DNA from: DAISJI01 sp964559835
GTDB taxonomy: Bacteria > Acidobacteriota > Terriglobia > Terriglobales > Acidobacteriaceae
Length of the DNA: 64,000 nt
Assembly (NCBI GenBank): GCA_964559835.1
Contig: CAZLJE010000004.1
Span: forward strand, 148,518 to 212,517
Direction of reading: 5' to 3'
The position numbers and the translations under genes are program-made. The notes below the pieces were generated by a model. That model ran no database searches, was not told where the DNA came from, and was given only the letters and a program-made list of their open reading frames with translations. Below, in pieces: positions 49,214 through 57,111 of this stretch; the first letter of the stretch is position 1, and every line of letters starts with the position of its first letter.

Positions 49214-49594
49214 CTACTCTGTTAGATGCAGCGAGACGTCCACCCGTTCGTCTTTATCGACGTGCACCTTGGTTTCGGGGTTCGCTTTTCCTTTGCCGGT
49301 CTTGACTTCAGCCCAGATGACATAGTCCTGCGCTCCGGTGGGCACGCGCTGCGCGAATTCACCGCGGTGGTCCGACATGAGTTCCCATCGTGCCTTCTTC
49401 TCGCCGGCGCGGCGGATCTTGATGGGGATGCCGTAGACGGGCTGGTCTTTCGCGTTCCACACCGTACCAAAGATGAGAGCGTAATCCTTGTGCGTCTGGG
49501 CTTCCGCGTAGCCGGCGGCCGCGGAAAGCCAGAGGATGGTAGCGAGCACAGCCAGACCGGCGTATCTACGCGTCACTGTCTTCGCCGTCCTCAT
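49214..49594 (-). CDS. Secreted protein with carboxypeptidase regulatory-like fold
   Basis: 126 residues from ATG 49594, which lies inside the 3' end of the upstream LysW-like gene; that gene's Glu-codon run GAGGAAGAGGAGGAGG doubles as the ribosome site. Signal peptide (YAGLAVLATILWLSAAAGYAEA), then IFGTVWNAKDQPVYGIPIKIRRAG, HRGEFAQRVPTGAQDYVIWAEV: the pattern of the CarboxypepD regulatory domain. Paralog of the next gene downstream. Confidence 0.78.
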   Translation of the reverse strand: MRTAKTVTRRYAGLAVLATILWLSAAAGYAEAQTHKDYALIFGTVWNAKDQPVYGIPIKIRRAGEKKARWELMSDHRGEFAQRVPTGAQDYVIWAEVKTGKGKANPETKVHVDKDERVDVSLHLTE

Positions 49595-49769
49595 CCGCCT
49601 CCTCCTCTTCCTCATCCGCATCTTCATCCTCTACGCGGACGAGTTCAAAGGGTTCGGTGGTGACGACCTCGAAATCAGTGCCGCACTCGGGGCACGACAC
49701 GATCTCGCCTTCTTCCATCTCATCCGGATCGATGTCAATGCTGCTTTCGCATTCAGGACATAAAATCAT
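49566..49769 (-). CDS. LysW-like zinc-ribbon protein with acidic tail
   Basis: 67 residues. The N-terminal MILCPECESSIDIDPDEMEEG and SCPECGTDFEVV carry a zinc ribbon (Cys4, Cys7, Cys26, Cys29) as in LysW, the carrier that attaches amino-adipate or glutamate for lysine/arginine synthesis. LysW normally ends EDWGE, with the C-terminal Glu as attachment site. This protein instead has a 30-residue run of Glu/Asp and ends EDSDA. It may be a paralog with another role. Its 3' end overlaps the next gene by 29 bp. Confidence 0.75.
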   Translation of the reverse strand: MILCPECESSIDIDPDEMEEGEIVSCPECGTDFEVVTTEPFELVRVEDEDADEEEEEADEDGEDSDA

Positions 49770-49885
49770 GACTGTCGTTCTCCGAAGACCGGGCAGGCAG
49801 CCCGCTGATAATATTTAGAGTTTCCGGTGGCGAGCCGTCAATGGATTTAGTGCTCGTCCCTTTGCTGTTCTAACCGAGGTCACGC

Positions 49886-51382
49886 ATGAGTGCAAGTCTC
49901 CTCGTCTTACGCCGCCTGTTGTGGAGTGCTCTACTGATGGGCATTCCGTTCAGCGCGGTTGCCCAGAAGAATACGCCGAGAGCCGCCAGCCCGGCTGCTC
50001 GCCCTACTGCCGCAATGGTCGAACTGGCCGGGATGCCTACCGCGCTCAAAGATCAGCCGGACGCAAGGATCGCGAAACTGCTGCAGCAGATCTCGCCCGC
50101 GCGCGTGCAGGCGACGATCGAGAAGCTGGTGAGCTTCGGGACCCGCATCACTACCGGCCCTGCCGACGCCGACACGGTGGCGAAGGGCCGCGGCATCGGC
50201 GCCGCGCGCGAGTGGATCAAGAGCGAGTTCCAGCGCTATTCCGACGCGTGCGGCGGCTGCCTGGAAGTGAAGACCGACGTGTTCACCGAACAGGCGGGCG
50301 GACGCATCCCGCAACCGACCGAATTGTGGAACGTCTACGCGGTGATGAAGGGGACCGATGCCGAAGCATCCAAGCACATCGTGCTGGTCACCGGCCACTA
50401 CGACTCCATTCCTACCGCAAAAGACTGGCCCAACTTCGCGACCGACGCACCCGGCGCCAACGACGATGCCAGCGGCACCGCGGTTTCACTGGAGTGTGCG
50501 CGCGTACTCAGCCAGGCCAAGTTCCCCGGCACCATTATTTTTCTTACTGTCGCGGGCGAAGAGCAGGGCCTGAACGGGAGCCGTCATTTCGCAAAGATGG
50601 CGAAAGATGCGGGCTGGGTGATCGACGGCGTACTGAACAATGACATCGTCGGCGGCGACAAATCGCCGGGGCAGGACACGACCGTGGTGCGCGTCTTCTC
50701 CGAAGGCATTCCGCAGCCGGACGTGAAAGACGAGCGCGCGATCGCGATGATCCGCAGCCTGGGCGCGGCAAGCGATTCCGGCTCGCGCGAGCTGGCCCGC
50801 TATATCCGCGAAACCGGCGCGACCTATGTTGACGACACGTTCCAGCCCATGCTGGTGTTCCGTCCGGACCGCTTTCTGCGCGGCGGCGATCACACCAGCT
50901 TCAACCAGCAGGGATATTCCGCCGTCCGATTTACGGAGTACCGGGAAAATTACAACCGACAACATCAGACCCCTCGCACCGAAAATGGCATCGAATACGG
51001 TGACCTGCCGAAGTACGTCGACTTCGACTATGTCGCGAATGTCGCGCGCTTGAATGCGGCGACACTGGCGTCCCTGGCCTCGGCCCCGTCAGTCCCCAAC
51101 AATGTGCGGATCGTGACGCGGCGGCTGGAGAACGACACGACGCTGGCATGGGATGCGGCGCCGCGTGCGGCGGAATACGAAGTGGTATGGCGTCCGACGT
51201 CGTCGCCCGATTGGGTCGCGGTGGAGAAGGTCGGAAACGTGACCACCGTCACGCTGCCACGGTCGAAGGACAACGTCATTTTCGGCGTGCGCGCGGTGGA
51301 CGCGGCCGGACATCGTAGTCTCGCGGTCCTGCCCAAACCGGAGCGCAACCCGACACCGGCAGCGGTGACTACGGAGAAATAA
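49886..51382 (+). CDS. M28-family zinc aminopeptidase, secreted, with C-terminal fibronectin III domain
   Basis: 498 residues. Signal peptide (LLWSALLMGIPFSAVAQ). The M28 metal-binding residues are visible: GHYDS (His), GANDDASG (bridging Asp), GEEQG (catalytic and binding Glu), NNDIVGGD (Asp), RGGDHTSFNQQG (His). The C-terminal 90 residues (VPNNVRIVTRRLENDTTLAWDAAPRAAEYEVVWR) form a fibronectin type III domain. It probably digests peptides in the periplasm or outside. Confidence 0.92.
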   Translation: MSASLLVLRRLLWSALLMGIPFSAVAQKNTPRAASPAARPTAAMVELAGMPTALKDQPDARIAKLLQQISPARVQATIEKLVSFGTRITTGPADADTVAKGRGIGAAREWIKSEFQRYSDACGGCLEVKTDVFTEQAGGRIPQPTELWNVYAVMKGTDAEASKHIVLVTGHYDSIPTAKDWPNFATDAPGANDDASGTAVSLECARVLSQAKFPGTIIFLTVAGEEQGLNGSRHFAKMAKDAGWVIDGVLNNDIVGGDKSPGQDTTVVRVFSEGIPQPDVKDERAIAMIRSLGAASDSGSRELARYIRETGATYVDDTFQPMLVFRPDRFLRGGDHTSFNQQGYSAVRFTEYRENYNRQHQTPRTENGIEYGDLPKYVDFDYVANVARLNAATLASLASAPSVPNNVRIVTRRLENDTTLAWDAAPRAAEYEVVWRPTSSPDWVAVEKVGNVTTVTLPRSKDNVIFGVRAVDAAGHRSLAVLPKPERNPTPAAVTTEK

Positions 51383-51383
51383 G

Positions 51384-52286
51384 TTGACGATTCGAAACTA
51401 TGGCGGCGGAGGCGGACGGCGTTTTGGCTCCGCGATGAGCCTCGGATTCCCGCCCTTCACCTTCGCGGTAAAGTGGCTGATCATAGTTAACACCGCGGTC
51501 TTCCTGCTGATGCTGCTGCTGAACGCCATCGCACCGGCGGTGGCAGCTTTCCTTACGGTCGAGACCGGTCTCGTGCCGCTCCTTGTCGTGCACGGTTACA
51601 TCTGGCAGCTCGTCACGTATTCTTTCCAGCATTCCGGCCTTTTTCACATCCTCTTCAATATGCTGACGCTCTGGATGTTTGGCGCACAGTTGGAGATGAC
51701 ATGGAAGCACCGCCAGTTCCTCGAGTTCTATTTCTATTGCGTCATTGCCGCGGCGCTCAGCACCGTCGGCGTTGCGTACCTCGGAACGGTTGGCGCGTTC
51801 AGCTTTCTAGGGATCAGCCCGGAAACGCTGACGGTAGGGGCGTCCGGCGGTATCTACGGCGTGATGATGGCGTTCGCCCTGCTCTTCGGCAACATGGAGT
51901 TCATGCTCTTCCCGCTGCCGATCTCCATCAAAGCCAAGTACCTTGTCGCTATCCTCATCTTTATTTCGCTGGTGGGAGCGCTACAGGGAATGGGTACCGG
52001 ACATCGCGGCGAATCGGTGGCCTACTTCGCACACCTCGGCGGCGCGCTGTTCGGATGGATCTATATCCGGTTCCTGCCTTCACGCGGGCTGCTGTTTGCT
52101 ACGTCTGAGGGAGGGTACGGGCTGCGCAATCGTTATCAGAAGTGGAAGCGGCGGCGCATGGCGAAGAAATTCGAGGTCTACATGCGCAAGCACGACCGCA
52201 GCCAGTACTTCGACGAGTACGGCAACTACCGTCCGCCGGATGAGAAGAAGGGGAGCGGCGATACTCGGCCGCCGTGGGTGAATTAA
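51384..52286 (+). CDS. Rhomboid-family intramembrane serine protease
   Basis: 300 residues from TTG 51384 (GGAGAAATAAG just upstream), immediately after the M28 stop. Six helices. HILFNMLTLWMFG carries the Asn/His region; the catalytic Ser lies in GASGGIYGVMMAFALLFGNM and the catalytic His in YFAHLGGALFGW. A basic cytosolic C-terminus (KWKRRRMAKKFEVYMRKH) follows. It cleaves membrane proteins within the bilayer. A second rhomboid lies at 58061. Confidence 0.9.
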   Translation: MTIRNYGGGGGRRFGSAMSLGFPPFTFAVKWLIIVNTAVFLLMLLLNAIAPAVAAFLTVETGLVPLLVVHGYIWQLVTYSFQHSGLFHILFNMLTLWMFGAQLEMTWKHRQFLEFYFYCVIAAALSTVGVAYLGTVGAFSFLGISPETLTVGASGGIYGVMMAFALLFGNMEFMLFPLPISIKAKYLVAILIFISLVGALQGMGTGHRGESVAYFAHLGGALFGWIYIRFLPSRGLLFATSEGGYGLRNRYQKWKRRRMAKKFEVYMRKHDRSQYFDEYGNYRPPDEKKGSGDTRPPWVN

Positions 52287-52293
52287 ATCAATC

Positions 52294-52367
52294 AAGAATT
52301 AAGAGGTCAGAATGAAGATAGACGCGACACTGCGCTTAGCATTCTTCATTCTGACTTCTTAATTCTT
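52294..52367. repeat. Word hairpin: AAGAATTAAGAGGTCAGAATGA type, between convergent genes
   Basis: Left arm 52294-52319 pairs with 52341-52367 with only about three mismatches. The word TCAGAATGAAGA also occurs upstream of rsmB (15294-15327). It probably terminates both the rhomboid and PilZ transcripts. Confidence 0.85.
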
Positions 52368-52374
52368 AATTTCT

Positions 52375-52716
52375 TCAGCTTGCCAGCAATTCTCTGAGCT
52401 CCGAAACCAGCGTGTCCCCGATGGCCAGGAATTCCAGGCCGCAGTAGTTCCGGTGGCGGTGTGCCACGCGCGCGACCACTTGCATCGGACGCTCGGTAAC
52501 ACCAGCCGCCAACTCCATCTTTACAACCTGACCGGGTATCCACGGTCCGGCGACCATCACCGCCGCGCCACCTTCGCTGAGGTTCAGGCAATGCCCGCGC
52601 CAGGTGTCCTTGGGGCTGGAAATGACGCCGCAGACCGCGACCGCCGCCTCCAACCGCCGACGCGGAAAACGCCGTCTTTGGATCGGCTGCGTATCTTCGA
52701 CCATTTGCAAGTCCAT
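52375..52716 (-). CDS. PilZ-domain c-di-GMP binding protein
   Basis: 113 residues. The arginine motif RRRFPRRRLE (N-terminal) and the downstream NLSEGGAAVMV (N/D-x-S-x-x-G) are the two c-di-GMP contact elements of PilZ; the barrel ends ARVAHRHRNYCGLEFLAI. A stand-alone PilZ protein is an effector of second-messenger signalling, target unknown. Confidence 0.88.
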   Translation of the reverse strand: MDLQMVEDTQPIQRRRFPRRRLEAAVAVCGVISSPKDTWRGHCLNLSEGGAAVMVAGPWIPGQVVKMELAAGVTERPMQVVARVAHRHRNYCGLEFLAIGDTLVSELRELLAS

Positions 52717-52876
52717 GATTTTGGAGGAACCAACTGGACTAAGTGCACTTCCACGACCAAAAGGAAAATCGTGCCGCTTGAGTGACTTGCACGCGCTACC
52801 CGGATTGCGCTTGTGTAGTTTCTACCCGTCGATCAGGACACCCGTGACTTATTTCTACAGTCCACGAAAGAGGGAT

Positions 52877-53197
52877 TCAGCCGTTGACCTTTGCTCCGGC
52901 GCAGAGCAGGACTTCGTCAAGCTGTTCCATGACGAACTCGACTTTCGCCACCTGTCCCAGGCGCGCCCAACAGCGGTGGACATCGGGGTCCTCCTGGGCT
53001 CGCGCCCGCGCTTCCTCCGACGTCCAGTAGCGGAAGTTGATCAGCCGGCTGGTGTCCTTGCGGTCGCGATACACCGTGTTTCGACTGTAATTTTTTCGCG
53101 TCATGACCGCGTACAGTTCGCGCAGGATGTCCAACACCTCCTGGTCGCGCCCTTCTTCGGGTTTGACGATTGCGATGGCGAAGATCTCTTGACTCAC
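52877..53197 (-). CDS. Dimeric alpha-beta barrel protein (ABM-like)
   Basis: 106 residues from GTG 53197, overlapping the pyruvate kinase stop by 4 bp, with GGAGGGAACC upstream. The pattern AIAIVKPEEGRDQEVLDILRELYAVMTRK plus INFRYWTSEEARARAQEDPDVHRCW resembles antibiotic-biosynthesis-monooxygenase-type dimeric barrels. Substrate unknown. Coupling to pyk may be only transcriptional. Confidence 0.7.
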   Translation of the reverse strand: MSQEIFAIAIVKPEEGRDQEVLDILRELYAVMTRKNYSRNTVYRDRKDTSRLINFRYWTSEEARARAQEDPDVHRCWARLGQVAKVEFVMEQLDEVLLCAGAKVNG

Positions 53198-54666
53198 GGT
53201 TCCCTCCTCCTTGCGTTACGCCGCTCCGGCAGGTCGTTCTCGCCGGCGACGTGCAGGCGCATGAGGTTGGTCGAGCCGGACGCGCCTCGCGTACCCGAAA
53301 TGATGGCCATGATCTGTCCCGGAGCGAGCAGCCCCTTCGCGGTCAGCGTCTGCTCGGCATGCCGCAACATCTCTTCGACGCTGCGCGCCCGGTCGCACCC
53401 GACCGGATGCACTCCCCAGTATAGATTCAGCCGGTTGCAAACCGTAGCACGATGAGCGAAGGCGTACACCGGCGACTTCGCCCGATGTTTCGAAACCAGC
53501 CGCGCCGTCGTGCCCGTTTCCGTGTAGACGGCGATGGCGTGAATATCGAGTTTGTCGGCCGCATGGGCGACCGACTCGCAGATCGTCTCCGAGATGCTCA
53601 GGTGCTGGTGTTCGCGGCGGCGGCGAACGACTCCCGAGTCCTGCATGTGCGCTTCGGCTTCGACGATGATCCGGCTCATCATGGTGACCGCCTGTCGCGG
53701 AAACTTTCCGCTCGCCGTCTCGGCCGAGAGCATTACCGCATCGGTGCCGTCGAATATCGCGTTGGCGACGTCGCTCGCCTCGGCTCGCGTCGGGCGCGGA
53801 TGCTCGACCATCGATTCCAGCATCTGCGTGGCGGTGATGACCGGCTTGCGGAACTCGGTGGCGCGCTGAATGATGTGCTTCTGGATGATCGGCACGCGCT
53901 CCGGCGGCAGTTCCACGCCGAGGTCTCCGCGCGCCACCATCACGCCGTCCGCGACGTCCAGGATCTCGTCGAGGTGCTCGATGGCTTGCGGCTTTTCCAG
54001 CTTCGCGATCACCGGCAGGTCATCGCTGCGCTTGCCGATGATCCGTTTCGCCTCGAGCACATCGTTCGCGCTGCGCACGAAAGACAGCGCGACCATGTCC
54101 ACGCCGTGGGCAATGCCGAACTCGAGGTCATTGCGGTCTTTGTCGGTCAGGGCGGGGACGCGCAACGCCGTCCCGGGAAGGTTGATGCCCTGGTGCTCGC
54201 GTAACTCGCCGCCGTTGACGACCTCGCACTCGACGTCGTCACCGTGAATGCCGATGACCTGCAACTCGATGAGACCGTCCGACAGCAGGATTCGCGAGCC
54301 CGGCTGTACCTCTTCCGCCAACGATTTGAAGCTGGTCGAGATCACCGCCGCAGTGCCCATGGTGTCTCGCGGCGTGATGGTCACCCGCGAGCCCGTCGCA
54401 AGCAGGACGGGCCGGCGGTCGCGGAGACGTCCGGTGCGGATCTTCGGCCCTTGAAGGTCTTGCAGGATGCAGATCGTGCGGTCCTCGGCGAACGCAACTT
54501 TGCGCAGGCGCTCGATGACATTGGCGTGCTCTTCGTGGGTGGCGTGGGAAAAGTTAAGACGCGCCACGTCCATGCCCAGGCGCATGAGTTCCCGCAGGGC
54601 GGCTTCGGTATTCGATGACGGGCCGATGGTGCAGACGATCTTGGCGCGACGAGTCTGTGAAGTCAC
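53194..54666 (-). CDS. pyk: Pyruvate kinase
   Basis: 490 residues from GTG 54666, with AAGGA upstream; the longer frame from 54747 would translate a common intergenic repeat (54716-54748). KIVCTIGPSSNTEAALRELM, DGVMVARGDLGVELP and AVMLSAETASGKFP (metal/phosphate sites) are diagnostic. It transfers phosphate from phosphoenolpyruvate to ADP at the end of glycolysis. The C-terminal allosteric domain is present. Confidence 0.95.
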   Translation of the reverse strand: MTSQTRRAKIVCTIGPSSNTEAALRELMRLGMDVARLNFSHATHEEHANVIERLRKVAFAEDRTICILQDLQGPKIRTGRLRDRRPVLLATGSRVTITPRDTMGTAAVISTSFKSLAEEVQPGSRILLSDGLIELQVIGIHGDDVECEVVNGGELREHQGINLPGTALRVPALTDKDRNDLEFGIAHGVDMVALSFVRSANDVLEAKRIIGKRSDDLPVIAKLEKPQAIEHLDEILDVADGVMVARGDLGVELPPERVPIIQKHIIQRATEFRKPVITATQMLESMVEHPRPTRAEASDVANAIFDGTDAVMLSAETASGKFPRQAVTMMSRIIVEAEAHMQDSGVVRRRREHQHLSISETICESVAHAADKLDIHAIAVYTETGTTARLVSKHRAKSPVYAFAHRATVCNRLNLYWGVHPVGCDRARSVEEMLRHAEQTLTAKGLLAPGQIMAIISGTRGASGSTNLMRLHVAGENDLPERRNARRREP

Positions 54667-54715
54667 GTTTTCCTTAGCCAGTGCGAACCTGTTACGTTGT
54701 CGATCCGAGAGTGAT

Positions 54716-54792
54716 TTTGTCAGTCCGAGCGCAGCGAGGAATGACAAAGTAGGATATCCAAAACCGATAACCGATCACAGATTACCGATCTT
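54716..54792. repeat. TTTGTCA...TGACAAA palindrome and ACCGATAACCGAT words
   Basis: TTTGTCAGTCC (54716-54726) pairs with GGAATGACAAA (54738-54748) with one mismatch, around GAGCGCAGCGA. This GTCATTCCGAGCG-type palindrome is met in several bacterial phyla. It is followed by AACCGATAACCGATCACAGATTACCGAT words (54760-54790). It lies between pyk and the YihY gene. Confidence 0.7.
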
Positions 54793-54793
54793 G

Positions 54794-55738
54794 TTACATC
54801 TCAACTTCTTTCGGCTTGATCGCCCGTGGGTACACCAGCGCGTTGAATTCGGCGCCGATCAGCACGATGACCGACATGATGTACAACCACACCAGCAGCA
54901 CGATCGGCGTCGCCAGCGAGCCGTAGAACAGGCTGTAGGCGGCGAAGTGGCGCACGTAGTATCCAAATAGGATGGTCGTGGGGAACCAGACAGCGGTCGC
55001 CAGCGTCGCGCCCGGGAGTACGGTGTGCCACTTCAGCGTGCGCGGCACCGCGTTGTGATAGATCAATTGCATCACAGCGATGCTGGTTGCAGTCGCGATA
55101 AGCCAGCGGATCACCGTCCAGAGGAGTGCCAGGTAGGGGCTGATCTCCTGCCCCGCCGCCACGCTGAGCCGGTGCTCGATCTGGTTGCCGAATGCCACCA
55201 GGATCGTCGCGAACATCAGTGGGATGCCCGCCATGATCGTCAGCCCGAACGCGATCAGGCGCTCCTTCACGAGCCCCCAGGACTTCGGCAACTGGTAGGC
55301 TTCGCGGAACCCCACCATCCACGACATCATCACGCCCGATGACGTCCAAAGAGTGATCAGCGAGGCGACCACGAGCAGGCGAACCGGACGTTCCTGCGCG
55401 GTGCGGAAATATGCCTCGACGACCGGGCCCATCCCGGGCGGGAGAACGCGGTAGGCGGCGTCGGTGATCGATGCGACGTACTCCGGCCCGTTCCTCGCGC
55501 TGACCAGCACCGACGCGACGATCATGAGGACGGGAAAAAGCGATAGGATGGCCGAGTACGCCGCGCCTTTGGCGATACCGAACGCGTCATGCTGGAAGCT
55601 GCGCCACAATGACAGACGCAGGTTCCGGAATAGGCGCGCGAAGAAACCACCTGTGCTCTCGGGCGCAGGTGGCGGCCCTGGTCGTGAACCATTGCTCTCG
55701 TTGCGGACCATGGCCGGCTGTTCAGCCATTCTGTTCAT
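54794..55738 (-). CDS. YihY/virulence factor BrkB family membrane protein
   Basis: 314 residues, six helices. HDAFGIAKGAAYSAILSLFPVLMIV, GVMMSWMVGFREAYQLPKSWG and HTVLPGATLATAVWFPTTILFGYYV are typical of the YihY (formerly RNase BN) family, whose function is unsettled. The N-terminus is Pro/Glu-rich and cytosolic. Confidence 0.88.
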   Translation of the reverse strand: MNRMAEQPAMVRNESNGSRPGPPPAPESTGGFFARLFRNLRLSLWRSFQHDAFGIAKGAAYSAILSLFPVLMIVASVLVSARNGPEYVASITDAAYRVLPPGMGPVVEAYFRTAQERPVRLLVVASLITLWTSSGVMMSWMVGFREAYQLPKSWGLVKERLIAFGLTIMAGIPLMFATILVAFGNQIEHRLSVAAGQEISPYLALLWTVIRWLIATATSIAVMQLIYHNAVPRTLKWHTVLPGATLATAVWFPTTILFGYYVRHFAAYSLFYGSLATPIVLLVWLYIMSVIVLIGAEFNALVYPRAIKPKEVEM

Positions 55739-55815
55739 CCCGGTAGTGGCGGTTTTACAATCGCGCTAGGTTAGCATTTTCGGATTTACCGAAGAAAGCT
55801 CATGAACCAACGCGA

Positions 55816-56223
55816 CTACCAGAGCTCGAGTTCGAAATCCAAGTATCGGCGGATCAACTCAAAATCTGCTCGATTGCTGCTAATCACACGTGCTCCGTGA
55901 CTACGACCCGTGAGCGCTATTAATGCATCAAATTGCAAATCGCGCAGCTTATTGGGCGTGAAGCCAGTCCTCGAATAGATCTTGGCCAGCAATCGGCCCG
56001 AATCGATCCAGTTGTTATGCGTGGGAGTTAGGACCGGATACCTGCGTTCAAGCGCATCGACGACCCTGCGTTCACCGGCCGTCGTTGCGCCCCGAAACAA
56101 CTCCGACAGGACGACTGACGAATTGCGTACCAACCCTCGGACGGAATCCATCTTCTGCTCATGCTTGCCGGCCCGAAGTTGATCGACGATCACCGACGTG
56201 TCGAAAACAATAATGTCACTCAT
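55816..56223 (-). CDS. vapC: PIN-domain toxin, VapC family
   Basis: 135 residues. VFDTSVIVDQLRAGKHE (first Asp), LSELFRGATTAGE (Glu), LRDLQFDALIALTGRSHGA and SSNRADFELIRRY (C-terminal Asp) give the PIN acidic site. It overlaps the antitoxin gene by 8 bp. A ribonuclease toxin of a type II system. Confidence 0.88.
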   Translation of the reverse strand: MSDIIVFDTSVIVDQLRAGKHEQKMDSVRGLVRNSSVVLSELFRGATTAGERRVVDALERRYPVLTPTHNNWIDSGRLLAKIYSRTGFTPNKLRDLQFDALIALTGRSHGARVISSNRADFELIRRYLDFELELW

Positions 56224-56404
56224 CGAGCGCTTTGAACTTGTGCTTGCCCGCGTTCTTACGCATAAGTTCCTTGAACTTTTTCAAGGCGACAATCTCGCGC
56301 AGCGCTTCGTGTACGGCTTCCGTGCGCGATTTCACCCCGAGCACTTTTACGGCTTCGTCGGCCAGTGCCGTGTCTAGCCGAATCGATGTCAGGTTCGCAG
56401 CCAT
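56216..56404 (-). CDS. vapB: VapB-type antitoxin (DUF2191-like)
   Basis: 62 residues from ATG 56404, with GGGGAGAG upstream. Ribbon-helix-helix N-terminus (TSIRLDTALADEAVKVLGVKS), then the helix RTEAVHEALREIVALKKF and a basic tail. It binds the operator and neutralises the adjoining toxin. Confidence 0.87.
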   Translation of the reverse strand: MAANLTSIRLDTALADEAVKVLGVKSRTEAVHEALREIVALKKFKELMRKNAGKHKFKALDE

Positions 56405-56418
56405 TTTCGTCTCTCCCC

Positions 56419-56450
56419 TGTATATATATTGTATGCCATTTGTATATACA
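56419..56450. promoter_or_regulatory. AT-rich inverted repeat upstream of vapBC
   Basis: TGTATATA (56419-56426) and TATATACA (56443-56450) with a 16-bp spacer. It lies 15 bp upstream of the vapB start and is the likely autoregulatory operator overlapping the promoter. Strikingly AT-rich for this window. Confidence 0.6.
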
Positions 56451-56502
56451 TCACCAGCCTTGAGCACGAATGTCTCAGCTCGTTGTACGATGTACAGCTC
56501 CC

Positions 56503-57111
56503 ATGAACGACTTTACCGTCCTGATCACCCTTACCGGACGCTACGCCCGCCTGGAGCCGCTGTCGCATGACCACCACGACGACCTCGTCGACGCCACGCG
56601 CGATGGGGAACTGTGGAAGCTCTGGTACACGACGGTCCCGTCGCCGGAAGGAATGCGTGCCGAGATCGAACGCAGACTGGGTCTCCAGGAGAAGGGCTCG
56701 ATGATGCCGTGGGCCGTGCGCCGTCTCGATACGCGTCGCGTCGCCGGCATGACGACGTACATGAACATCGACGCTTTGAATCGGCGGGTGGAAATCGGCT
56801 CCACCTGGTACGCCAAGTCGGCGCAGCGTACGGCCGTCAATACCGAATGCAAGCTCCTGTTGCTCACGCACGCATTTGAGACTTTGAACTGCATGGCCGT
56901 CGAATTCCGTACCGGCTTCTTCAATCATGCGAGCCGAAGGGCGATCGAGCGGCTCGGCGCCAAGCAGGACGGCATCCTGCGTAGCCATATGCTCTATGCC
57001 AACGGCACCATCCGCGATACGGTGGTCTATTCGATCATCGCCGCCGAGTGGCCCGCGGTGAAACAGCATCTTCAGTTCAAGCTCGCGTCCCACGAGGATC
57101 CGCAATTATGA
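56503..57111 (+). CDS. GNAT-family N-acetyltransferase (RimJ/RimL-like)
   Basis: 202 residues from ATG 56503. RYARLEPLSHDHHDDLVDAT opening, VEIGSTWYAKSAQRTAVNTECKLLLLTHAFE (acetyl-CoA loop region) and NHASRRAIERLGAKQDGILR are typical of RimJ/RimL acetyltransferases. It would acetylate an amino group of a protein or small molecule. It overlaps the downstream nitrilase-like gene by 4 bp (ATGA). Confidence 0.85.
   Translation: MNDFTVLITLTGRYARLEPLSHDHHDDLVDATRDGELWKLWYTTVPSPEGMRAEIERRLGLQEKGSMMPWAVRRLDTRRVAGMTTYMNIDALNRRVEIGSTWYAKSAQRTAVNTECKLLLLTHAFETLNCMAVEFRTGFFNHASRRAIERLGAKQDGILRSHMLYANGTIRDTVVYSIIAAEWPAVKQHLQFKLASHEDPQL

Noticed and set aside
12349..52367. CRISPR array interpretation of the tandem words
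   Set aside because: Words are only 6-11 bp, have no spacer units of constant length, and carry complementary arms; no cas genes are present.
54667..54747. Longer N-terminus for pyruvate kinase
   Set aside because: It would translate a palindromic intergenic repeat; GTG 54666 has a ribosome site and matches the family N-terminus.
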